From assembly GCA_034440455.1 (NCBI GenBank), contig JAWXCB010000097.1:1-29731 (forward strand): 29,731 bases of DNA, given 5' to 3'. How positions within the stretch are numbered: the first letter of the stretch is position 1; each line of letters begins with the position of its first letter. The notes below the pieces were generated by a model. It searched no databases. It had not been told where the DNA came from and was given only the letters and a program-made list of their open reading frames with translations. The translations under genes and the position numbers were made by a program. The DNA is from JAWXCB01 sp034440455. Its GTDB lineage: Bacteria > Bacteroidota > Bacteroidia > Chitinophagales > CAIOSU01. Positions 22,364 to 29,731 of this stretch are shown here, piece after piece.

Positions 22364-25300
22364 ATGAAGCAACTAATGATTATCGGAGTAATCTTAACAG
22401 CGTTCTGCTGTAGTCTCCGGTTAAGCGCGCAGAATGTCTCCGGGGAACAGTGCTTTGAAAGCCCTACCAAGCCGGGTATTGTCCATGCAAGCATCGCATG
22501 GACGGTAACGGGGCAAACCGTTACCATCCGCACCACGTTTGCAAAAACGTTTGTGGACAACACCTATGGCTCCGGTGCAGTAGGCTGGCCTAACGGGCAT
22601 ACTTTCAGCAACCTCACCGGTTCTGATAATCTGCAGTTGGCGCTCTATGACGCCAATGGTTTGAAGAAATTAGAGTTTAAGCAGGATTATATCACCGCAA
22701 GCGCAGGAGCGCCTTCCGGCTATGATTGCTTAGGCGTAACGGGCGGTGAAGGGCAGATGATTCTTGGTAGTGCAAGCAACATTGTAAGCGCAACATCGTC
22801 ATTAGACCAGAATATGAACACGTTTGGCTACGTGCTCAATACCAATTCACCTGCTACCAACAGCAGTTACGCTCCAAACGCATCCTATCCGAACTGGAAT
22901 TATGATGTTTATTATGAAGTAACTGTAAACCTCAGCGCATTTGGTGCTGCGGGTTTCGGTTATCCGTTGATTGCTTCTATACATGCCAGCCCGAGCAAAA
23001 CAGGAAATAACACAGAAATTGTACTGCCGGTCAATTGTCCGAATACACTCGAAGTATCCGTATCAGGAAATTGCGTACAGGATTGCAGCGAAGGAATTAA
23101 CCTGACGGTGAATAGCACGCATTCACCGTTTTCTTATTTATGGTCAAATGGCGCAACAACGCAAGATATTTCCGGTTTGTGCGCAGGCGCTTACGCTGTA
23201 ACGGTTACCGATGCAAATTCAAATACATTAACAGCTTCTGCTCAGGTTACCGATGCAACTTGCCCCGGTGGTGAACAGTGTTTCTCCAGCCCCACCATTC
23301 CTGACATCGCCAATGCACATTCGGAATGGACCATTAACGGTGCGGCAAATACTGTCACCATCCGCACCACCTTCGCAAAAACATTCGTTGACAATACTTA
23401 TGGAACAAACGCAATCGGTTGGAACAGCGGACACACGTTCAGCAATCTCGTTGGCTCTGATAATCTTCAAATAGCTCTCTACGATGCAAACGGTTCAAAA
23501 AAGGTTGAGTTCAAACAGGATTATATCACCGCAAGTGCCGGTACTCCTTCAGGCTATGATTGTTTGGGCGTTGCAGGTGGTGAAGGACAAATGATTCTTG
23601 GGAATGCAAGCAGTGTGTTAAGCGCTTCTTCGTCTTTAGACCACAACATGAACACCTTTGGCTATGTACTCACCACAAATTCGCCTTCTACGAACAGCAC
23701 TTATTCCCCCAATGCTTCTTATCCCAACTGGATTTATGAAGTTTATTACGAAGTAACGGTAGACCTTTCTGTATTTGGTTCAGCAGGGTTCGGTTATCCT
23801 GATATTGTTTCAGTGCATGCCAGCCCGAGCAAAACCGGCAACAACACAGAACCGGTAATTGAAACGGAATGTCCTCAAACATTGACCTTGACCGCAACAG
23901 GTGAAAGCTGTTCCCAGGAATGCAGCGGAAGCATCACCCTCACGGTAAACAGCTTCAATGCCCCTTTCACTTATTTATGGTCAAATGGCGCAACCACAAA
24001 AGATATTGCTAACCTCTGCCCCGAGGATTACAGTGTAACTGTTACCGATGCAGACGGAACCACCGCAACCGCAACTGCCAATGTAAAAGAAGCGAATTGC
24101 GATGGTGGGCAGCAATGTTTTTCCAGCCCCACCATTCCCGACATTGCAAATGCAAGGTCACAATGGACGATTAACGGCAACATCCTCACGATCCGCACCA
24201 CCTTCGCAAAAACATTCGTTGATAATACTTATGGAACAAACGCAATCGGTTGGAACAGCGGACACACGTTCAGCAATCTCGTAGGTTCTGACCACATTCA
24301 ATTGGCGTTATATGATGTCAATGGCATAAAGAAATTAGAATTCAAGCAGGATTATATCACTTCAAGCGCTGGCGCGCCCTCAGGCTATGATTGCTTGGGC
24401 GTTTCAGGCGGTGAAGGGCAGATGATTTTAGGGAATGCAAGCAGCATTGTAAGCGCAACAACTTCGTTAGACCAAAACATGAACACGTTTGGCTATGTGC
24501 TCACTTCCAACTCTCCCGCTACCAACGGCAGCTATGCTCCCAACGGAACTTATCCCAACTGGATTTATGATGTATGGTATGAGATATCAGTTGATTTGAG
24601 CGTATTCGGTTCAGCCGGATTTGGCTATCCGAGAATCGCTTCGGTGCATGCCAGCCCGAGCAAAACCGGCAATAACACCGAACTCGTTAACCCCGATGAT
24701 TGTCCGGTTGACTGTTCAAATTCTACCCTTTCTGTTTCAGGCCAGGTAAGACCTGACCTGCAATGCGATACACTTCCGCCTCCTGCCGATTGCAATTGCT
24801 CTTGCGCGGGCGGTGGCTTGAAAACCATCAGTGTAATGTTTGTGGGTGTGAATGGTTCGAATGTAAATGTATATGCAAGCAGCGGTCAGCATGATTTGAT
24901 TGCCTCGTTCACGAATGTGCAGTTTGGCGATATCCTTTTCGTAGATGGAACGTCATTGCCCGGTGGTAAGCTCTTTAAGAAGACCTACTTCAAAGTAGTT
25001 GGCGGAAAGGAAACTAAGATTTATACGGATTGCAAAAAAGATATCAAAGGTAAAACGTATAATGCCTTTAAAGTAGTTGGTTTTATGGATGCGCTCGGCA
25101 ACTCTTGCGATGCGCTTGCAAATTGCGACCAGTGTCCCTGCTATAAATATTTCAAGCAGATTACGCTCATGTATAACGGAAATTCCGGTGCAAGCATTTC
25201 AGTGTATGAAGATGCAAGTCATACGAAGTTGATTGCATCTTATGCCAATGTTCAAGAGGGAGGGGTTCTTGTGATTGAAAAGTCAAATAAAAATCTTCCC

Positions 25301-28300
25301 AAAATCATTTATATCTCTGTAAACGGAGGAACCCATTTAGTGCTCACTTCTGAATGCAATAAAATTGGAATAGGCGGCACCTATGGCGCTTTCACATTAG
25401 TTGGTTTCATTGACAAGAAAGGTCGTGAATGCAGTTTCAGCAATCCTTGCGATGGTGATGGCAGCATCAATCTTACCGCAACGGGCGGCATTCCTCCTTA
25501 CTCATTTGAATGGTCCAACGGTTCATCTTCAGAAGATTTGAGCGATTTATGCTCAGGTTCTTTCTCCGTAACGGTGACTGACTCAATCGGATGTAGCATA
25601 ACCGCAACTTATAATGTCGGCACCGCCCCCTGTGCTTTGGCAGCGATTGGTGATTTTGTGTGGCATGATTTGAATGCAAACGGTCAGCAGGATGCCGGTG
25701 AACCGGGTATTTCCGGAGTAACTGTTCAATTATATGATGCAGACAACGATTCACTGCTTTCTACAATAATTACCGATGCAAACGGCTATTACTTGTTTGA
25801 CAGCCTTGACTTGGGTAACTATTATATCATTTTTGGACACGCCACTGTGCCAAATGGATTGCTCCCTACATTAGCTGATGTGGGCAATGATGCAACTGAC
25901 AGCGATGCGGATGCCATTACCGGAAAAACGGGAATCTACTCACTCAATTCCGGTGACACGATTCTAACAGTAGATGCAGGTTATCGCTGCTCTTTAGTGG
26001 CTTGTTCAATCAGCGGTGAAACTGTTTTGTGCCCAAGCGCTACTTCAACCTATTCTGGTCTTGCAGGAGTAAGTTCATACTCCTGGACAATTGTTGGCGA
26101 TGGAAACATTGTTGGCGCAAGCAACCAGCAAACGGTTACGGTGAAGGCGAAAAACAACTGCGGCAGTTTTACCTTGATGCTTGTTTCTTCTATTGGAACT
26201 TGTGCTGCAAATTGCGAATACATTGTTGCAGTCGAAGATCAAACTCCACCAACTGCAACAATCAGCGATGTTCCCGAAACGGTAGAGTGCCCTGCACAAC
26301 CGGTGTTTGGTGAAATTACCGTAACGGATAATTGCGACCTCAATCCAACTTATGCAACAGAAGATGATACGATAGCAGGCAACTGCCCGAATAGCTTCAT
26401 TGTTGTGCGTACTTGGCATATTGCTGACGCTTGCGGCAACAGTTCTTCCGCTTCACAGGCTGTAACCGTGATGGATAATACTGCTCCTGTGATTCATGGC
26501 GTGGGCGATGATGCAACTATCAACTGTCCTGAAATTCCTGAATTTAGTAATCCTACTGCTTCAGATGCTTGCGGCTCTGTTACGCTTACTTATATTGATG
26601 ACGTAACATTTGGAAGCTGTCCTTATAGTTTCAGCATCACCCGCACATGGACTGCTGCCGATGCATGCGGCAATACAGCAACTGCTGCGCAAACAATTCT
26701 CGCAATTGACAATACTGCCCCTTTGGTTAGCGGTATTGGCGCAGATGAAACAATACAGTGTCCCACACAGCCGCAATTCAGCCAGCCTGTTGTATCTGAC
26801 GAATGTGATTCAGATCCTGTATTGACATTTTCGGATGATACGATTGCCGGAAATTGTCCGAACGCCTACACTGTTATCCGCTCGTTTATTGCAACGGATG
26901 CTTGCGGCAACAGTTCTTCTGCTTCACAAGCGATTACAGTGGTTGATGCTACAGCCCCGGTAATCAGCGGTGTTGGGGCAGATGAAACAATCCAGTGTCC
27001 TGCTATTCCTCAGTTCAGCCATCCTGCTGCAACGGATGCTTGCGGCATTGCAACGCTCACTTACATAGATGATATTACGTTTGGCGCGTGTGGTTATGAA
27101 TTCAACATTACCCGTATCTGGACAGCAACCGATGCTTGCGGAAATACCAGCACTGCATCGCAAACAATTACTGTAGAAGACAACACAGCGCCTGTAATCA
27201 GCGGTGTTGGCGCAAATGCAACAATTCAGTGCCCTGCGCAGCCGCAGTTCAGCCAGCCTGTTGCAAATGACGAGTGTGATGGCGCTTCTTTGACGCATCA
27301 GGATTTTAGAACAAATGGTTCTTGCGCAAATGAATATTCTGTTACCCGCGTATGGACAACTTCGGATGCTTGCGGAAACAGTTCAACTGCTTCACAGACA
27401 ATTACAGTAGTTGACAATGTTGCTCCTGTAATCAGCAGTGTTGGCGCAGACGAAACAATTGAATGTCCCGCGCAGCCGCAATTCAGCGAGCCTGTCGCAT
27501 TTGACGCTTGCGGTAACATTTCTTCATTCACGTTTGAAGATGAATTGAATGAAGGCGCATGTGCAAATGAATATGCTGTTACCCGTGTGTGGACAACAAC
27601 CGATGTTTGCGGAAACAACTCTACTGCTTCGCAAACAATTTCGGTGATAGACAATTCTATTCCGGTGATTTCGGGAATTGGCGCGGATGAAATAATTTAC
27701 TGTTCTGAGCAACCGCAATTCAGCGAGCCGACTGCTTCTGATTTGTGCGGAACAGCAACATTGACTTTTTCTGATGCAACGATCCCCGGCAATTGCGCAA
27801 ACGAACGCATCGTTATCCGTGAATGGAGAGCAACTGACGCATGTGGCAACAGTTCTTCTGCAACACAAGCAATTGCAATAATTGATAATGTTGCTCCCGT
27901 GATTAGCAATGTAAATCCTGATATGGTGATTGCTTGCCCTGAAATTCCTGATTTCAGCAGACCGGCAGCAACTGACGCTTGTGGTACAGCAACGCTTACA
28001 TTTCTTGATGATATTACGTTTGGTGATTGCGGTTATGAATTCAGCATCACGCGTATCTGGACTGCTACGGATGCTTGCGGAAATACTTCTACTGCAGCAC
28101 AAACTATCACTGCGCGCGACACAACTGCGCCTGTTATTAGTGGAGTAGGGGACGATGAAACAATTCTGTGTCCTGCACAACCTGAGTTCAGCCAGCCGGT
28201 TGTAATTGATGAGTGTGATTTCGATGCTACAATTTCATTTGATGACGATACAATTTTTGATAACGCGCCTCAGTCAATCGTGTTCGTGAGAACATGGACT

Positions 28301-29731
28301 GCTTCGGATGCTTGCGGAAACTTATCTGAATCAGTAAGTCAGCGTATTACGGTGTTGAATCAGCAGGAGCCTGCTACAGGAGAAAATCCTGCGTGCAGCT
28401 ACTCTTGCGATGGATCGGTTTCTGTGAGCGGAGGTTGCTACAGCTACTTGTGGTCAACAGGCGATGTAACTGCTACAGTTGTAAATCTTTGCGCGGGAGA
28501 ATATACTGTTACAATGACGGATATGTTCGGTTACCAGATGCCGGATACTGTTCTACTTGTTGCTCCGCTTGCAATTGAAATTGAATCTTCCGTAGATCAT
28601 GTTTCTTGTTTTGGAGCAAGTGATGGTTCGATTAACCTTCTGGTTTCAGGTGGTACATCTCCTTATATTTTCCATTGGTCAAATGGACGCACTACTGAAG
28701 ATGTAAGCGGATTAATTGCCGGAACATATTCTGTAACTGTTACCGATGAAAACGGATGTACTGCTGTGGAAATCATTGTTGTCACACAACCCAGCGCATT
28801 AGTATTGGGCGCTATTGCAACTCCATCTACTTGCGAATTGAATGATGGCGAAGTTGCGGTAACAGTAACCGGCTCTATACCACCTTATACTTTCTTCTGG
28901 TCAACCGGTGCAACTACGCAGAATATCAGCGGACTCGCTCCCGGAATCTATACAGTAACAGTTACGGATGCGCACGGATGCCTGTCAACGGTGAGCTCTG
29001 AAGTTATCGCTCCTGCGCAATGCTGTGAGTTAGAAATTACCGGGTTCACTTTAGTGAATTTTGGATTTGGCGGTGACATTGATACGATTATTGACACCTA
29101 TGTAATTAACCGTGATACGCTTTGCACATTCAATGTTCGTGCAGACGTTTGCGGTGATACAGTGAAGAGCGTGAAGTTTATTGTAAATGGAAATCTGTTC
29201 AGAGTAGAAGAAAGAATTCCGTTTGCCTTAGCCGGTGACAACCCACAAGGAGATTACCATGCATGGCAGCCTGTTCCGGGAACTTACCTCATTGAAGCAA
29301 TTCCATATAATGGTCCGAATGCTACCGGTATAGCAGGCGCTTCAAAGACAATTACGATTACGATTGTTGATGGTCCCGGTATAAATACAAGTTGTATTTG
29401 TAACGATAACAACCTTTGCACGATTGATGAATATGTTAACCTGACATGTACAAATACACCGATTGTTTGTGATGACAATGATGCCTGCACAATCAATGGC
29501 TGCGCCAACGGAACATGCCTTTACACTCCTGTAAATTGCGATGACAGTAACTTGTGTACGGTTGATGCTTGTGTGAACGGAAGTTGTTTAAACACTGCTA
29601 TTGAGTGTTTCGACAACGATGCTTGTACTTCAGATGCTTGTGAAAATGGCGAGTGTATTTACACTGCTGTAATCTGCGATGATTCAGATGCATGCACTAT
29701 TGACGCATGTGTTGACGGAGCGTGTGAGTTC
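22364..29731 (+). CDS. Giant secreted multidomain protein (HYR/SprB/SdrD_B), partial, at least 2,456 aa
   Basis: The frame is open from ATG 22364 to the window end, so the C-terminus is missing. Residues 1-22 are a signal peptide (KQL, then a hydrophobic stretch, cut near 'RLSA|Q'). Approximate layout: 27-302, 303-581 and 582-787, three tandem modules ('ESPT.P', 'TIRTTFAKTFVDNTYG', 'YDCLGV.GGEGQMILG', 'HASPSKTGNNTE'), the first two ending in a SprB-like unit; 812-1029, two ~105-aa modules opening with a CxC motif; 1030-1089, SprB; 1094-1210, SdrD_B-like ('GDFVWHDLNANGQQDAGE'); 1212-1292, an Ig-like 'YSWTIVGDG' domain; 1294-2006, nine HYR-like repeats; 2006-2220, three SprB repeats; 2221-2341, a beta domain; 2345 onward, Cys-rich units. 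It is probably a surface adhesin. A T9SS sorting domain would be expected beyond the edge but cannot be seen. Confidence 0.92.
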   Translation, partial: MKQLMIIGVILTAFCCSLRLSAQNVSGEQCFESPTKPGIVHASIAWTVTGQTVTIRTTFAKTFVDNTYGSGAVGWPNGHTFSNLTGSDNLQLALYDANGLKKLEFKQDYITASAGAPSGYDCLGVTGGEGQMILGSASNIVSATSSLDQNMNTFGYVLNTNSPATNSSYAPNASYPNWNYDVYYEVTVNLSAFGAAGFGYPLIASIHASPSKTGNNTEIVLPVNCPNTLEVSVSGNCVQDCSEGINLTVNSTHSPFSYLWSNGATTQDISGLCAGAYAVTVTDANSNTLTASAQVTDATCPGGEQCFSSPTIPDIANAHSEWTINGAANTVTIRTTFAKTFVDNTYGTNAIGWNSGHTFSNLVGSDNLQIALYDANGSKKVEFKQDYITASAGTPSGYDCLGVAGGEGQMILGNASSVLSASSSLDHNMNTFGYVLTTNSPSTNSTYSPNASYPNWIYEVYYEVTVDLSVFGSAGFGYPDIVSVHASPSKTGNNTEPVIETECPQTLTLTATGESCSQECSGSITLTVNSFNAPFTYLWSNGATTKDIANLCPEDYSVTVTDADGTTATATANVKEANCDGGQQCFSSPTIPDIANARSQWTINGNILTIRTTFAKTFVDNTYGTNAIGWNSGHTFSNLVGSDHIQLALYDVNGIKKLEFKQDYITSSAGAPSGYDCLGVSGGEGQMILGNASSIVSATTSLDQNMNTFGYVLTSNSPATNGSYAPNGTYPNWIYDVWYEISVDLSVFGSAGFGYPRIASVHASPSKTGNNTELVNPDDCPVDCSNSTLSVSGQVRPDLQCDTLPPPADCNCSCAGGGLKTISVMFVGVNGSNVNVYASSGQHDLIASFTNVQFGDILFVDGTSLPGGKLFKKTYFKVVGGKETKIYTDCKKDIKGKTYNAFKVVGFMDALGNSCDALANCDQCPCYKYFKQITLMYNGNSGASISVYEDASHTKLIASYANVQEGGVLVIEKSNKNLPKIIYISVNGGTHLVLTSECNKIGIGGTYGAFTLVGFIDKKGRECSFSNPCDGDGSINLTATGGIPPYSFEWSNGSSSEDLSDLCSGSFSVTVTDSIGCSITATYNVGTAPCALAAIGDFVWHDLNANGQQDAGEPGISGVTVQLYDADNDSLLSTIITDANGYYLFDSLDLGNYYIIFGHATVPNGLLPTLADVGNDATDSDADAITGKTGIYSLNSGDTILTVDAGYRCSLVACSISGETVLCPSATSTYSGLAGVSSYSWTIVGDGNIVGASNQQTVTVKAKNNCGSFTLMLVSSIGTCAANCEYIVAVEDQTPPTATISDVPETVECPAQPVFGEITVTDNCDLNPTYATEDDTIAGNCPNSFIVVRTWHIADACGNSSSASQAVTVMDNTAPVIHGVGDDATINCPEIPEFSNPTASDACGSVTLTYIDDVTFGSCPYSFSITRTWTAADACGNTATAAQTILAIDNTAPLVSGIGADETIQCPTQPQFSQPVVSDECDSDPVLTFSDDTIAGNCPNAYTVIRSFIATDACGNSSSASQAITVVDATAPVISGVGADETIQCPAIPQFSHPAATDACGIATLTYIDDITFGACGYEFNITRIWTATDACGNTSTASQTITVEDNTAPVISGVGANATIQCPAQPQFSQPVANDECDGASLTHQDFRTNGSCANEYSVTRVWTTSDACGNSSTASQTITVVDNVAPVISSVGADETIECPAQPQFSEPVAFDACGNISSFTFEDELNEGACANEYAVTRVWTTTDVCGNNSTASQTISVIDNSIPVISGIGADEIIYCSEQPQFSEPTASDLCGTATLTFSDATIPGNCANERIVIREWRATDACGNSSSATQAIAIIDNVAPVISNVNPDMVIACPEIPDFSRPAATDACGTATLTFLDDITFGDCGYEFSITRIWTATDACGNTSTAAQTITARDTTAPVISGVGDDETILCPAQPEFSQPVVIDECDFDATISFDDDTIFDNAPQSIVFVRTWTASDACGNLSESVSQRITVLNQQEPATGENPACSYSCDGSVSVSGGCYSYLWSTGDVTATVVNLCAGEYTVTMTDMFGYQMPDTVLLVAPLAIEIESSVDHVSCFGASDGSINLLVSGGTSPYIFHWSNGRTTEDVSGLIAGTYSVTVTDENGCTAVEIIVVTQPSALVLGAIATPSTCELNDGEVAVTVTGSIPPYTFFWSTGATTQNISGLAPGIYTVTVTDAHGCLSTVSSEVIAPAQCCELEITGFTLVNFGFGGDIDTIIDTYVINRDTLCTFNVRADVCGDTVKSVKFIVNGNLFRVEERIPFALAGDNPQGDYHAWQPVPGTYLIEAIPYNGPNATGIAGASKTITITIVDGPGINTSCICNDNNLCTIDEYVNLTCTNTPIVCDDNDACTINGCANGTCLYTPVNCDDSNLCTVDACVNGSCLNTAIECFDNDACTSDACENGECIYTAVICDDSDACTIDACVDGACEF
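22442..24724 (+). repeat. Three ~278-aa tandem modules
   Basis: Copies begin at 22442, 23270 and 24107 (GEQC, GEQC, GQQC), giving periods of 828 and 837 nt. Copies 1 and 2 consist of a ~190-aa beta module plus a SprB-like tail. Copy 3 loses the SprB tail and ends near 24724 in a Cys-rich linker. Copies 2 and 3 are nearly identical in DNA over 92 bp (23360-23451 and 24191-24282, one difference), pointing to recent duplication or gene conversion. Confidence 0.88.
24796..25450 (+). repeat. Two-copy ~105-aa module of unknown function
   Basis: The two units begin with CSC and CPC. They share 'KxIxxMxxG..GxxxxVY', 'LIASxxNVQxG', a Lys-rich strand, a 'T.C.K.I.G.TY.AF..VGF.D..G..C' ending and about four Cys. 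They are more diverged from each other than the preceding tandem modules. I have seen similar units near Cys-rich repeats in Bacteroidota giant proteins but cannot name the family with certainty. Confidence 0.55.
25645..25993 (+). other. SdrD_B-like domain
   Basis: 'IGDFVWHDLNANGQQDAGE', then 'GISGVTVQLYDAD', 'TDANGYYLFDSLDLGNYYI' and 'ATDSDAD' match the SdrD B-like (SD-repeat) module, a Ca-stabilised prealbumin-type spacer of surface proteins. There is only one copy here, directly before the Ig-like and HYR region. Confidence 0.8.
26243..28365 (+). repeat. Nine HYR-like repeats of 78-80 aa
   Basis: Unit starts are 26243, 26483, 26717, 26954, 27188, 27422, 27659, 27893 and 28127. Each reads 'APVISGVGADETIxCPAQPQFS.P', then a variable centre, then 'TRxWTATDACGNxSTASQTITVxDNT'. 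The last three periods are 237, 234 and 234 nt. The pattern matches the hyalin-repeat (HYR) type found in large Bacteroidota secreted proteins. Two centre types largely alternate, ACG...DDITFG and ECD...DDTIAGNCPN. Confidence 0.8.
28396..29020 (+). repeat. Three SprB-type repeats in the third giant
   Basis: Three units share 'YxxxWSxGxTTxxxSGLxAGxYxVTVTDxxGC'. The first is shortened ('CSYSCDGSVSVSGGCYSYLW') and unusually Cys-rich. They link the HYR array to a ~120-aa beta domain ('SVKFIVNGN', 'GTYLIEAIPYNG') that precedes the Cys-rich units. Confidence 0.75.
29395..29731 (+). repeat. Cys-rich DDxDxCTxDxC array, cut by window end
   Basis: At least five ~22-aa units follow 'CDDxDACTxDACxNGxCxxTxxxC', continuing to the right edge. 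This is the same unit type that ends the minus-strand giant (885-1090), but more regular and still running at the edge. Asp-rich loops between Cys suggest metal-stabilised knots, which is inference. Confidence 0.75.

Noticed and set aside
26029..28180. Long open frames overlapping the HYR array on both strands with repeated Cys-rich products
   Set aside because: They mirror the repeat structure of the real frame from 22364, which has a signal peptide and recognisable domains throughout.
22442..28365. Regularly spaced repeats resembling an array of short units
   Set aside because: They are in-frame protein repeats of 234-837 nt with no short repeat-spacer structure, so they are not CRISPR.

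Overview
The window is about 90% coding and looks like a member of the Bacteroidota, probably of the Chitinophagales/Sphingobacteriia type. The main evidence is a type IX secretion (T9SS) C-terminal sorting domain with the usual 'IFPNPSGG ... GVYYLKA ... KKLML' signature, many SprB-type repeats, HYR-like and SdrD_B-like modules, and a symmetric A/T-flanked terminator-like hairpin. These assignments come from reading the sequence; no database search was possible. No tRNA, rRNA, CRISPR array, transposase or phage gene was seen.

Layout: (1) 1-825 holds no convincing gene. It contains two degenerate copies of an ~85-bp repeat with REP-like palindromes, several hairpins and a strong bidirectional terminator-like structure. 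(2) 826-9798 (minus) is a 2,990-aa secreted giant protein: a Cys-rich N-terminal domain, 12 regular plus 2 divergent PPC-like modules, a PKD domain, an Ig-like domain, seven ~48-aa 'ICxGDS...GCDS' repeats and three Cys-rich 'DDxDxCTxDxC' repeats. It ends abruptly with no sorting domain. (3) 9870-10199 (minus) is a small secreted protein of unknown function just upstream of the giant gene, separated from it by a widespread intergenic repeat. (4) 10200-10438 is a divergent control region. (5) 10439-22081 (plus) is a 3,880-aa T9SS-exported surface protein. It has a near-perfectly periodic ~800-aa duplication, nine SprB-like repeats, an embedded globular domain of about 350 aa with a possible Cys/His pair, and a C-terminal sorting domain. 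(6) 22364 to the right edge (plus) is a third giant secreted protein, at least 2,456 aa and cut by the window end. It has three ~278-aa tandem modules, a two-copy ~105-aa module, one SdrD_B-like domain, nine HYR-like repeats, three SprB repeats and a Cys-rich array like the one that ends the first giant.

Together this is a surface-protein locus: three giant, modular, disulfide-rich proteins probably involved in adhesion, matrix or gliding-type functions, with one small exported companion. The two plus-strand giants are separated by 282 bp holding a terminator-like hairpin and a sigma-70-like promoter, so they are probably transcribed independently. The minus-strand pair may form one transcription unit read away from the shared control region. 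The most notable points are the missing export signal on the first giant, the candidate enzyme-like domain inside the second, the recent internal duplications, and repeat families that flank the minus-strand pair.
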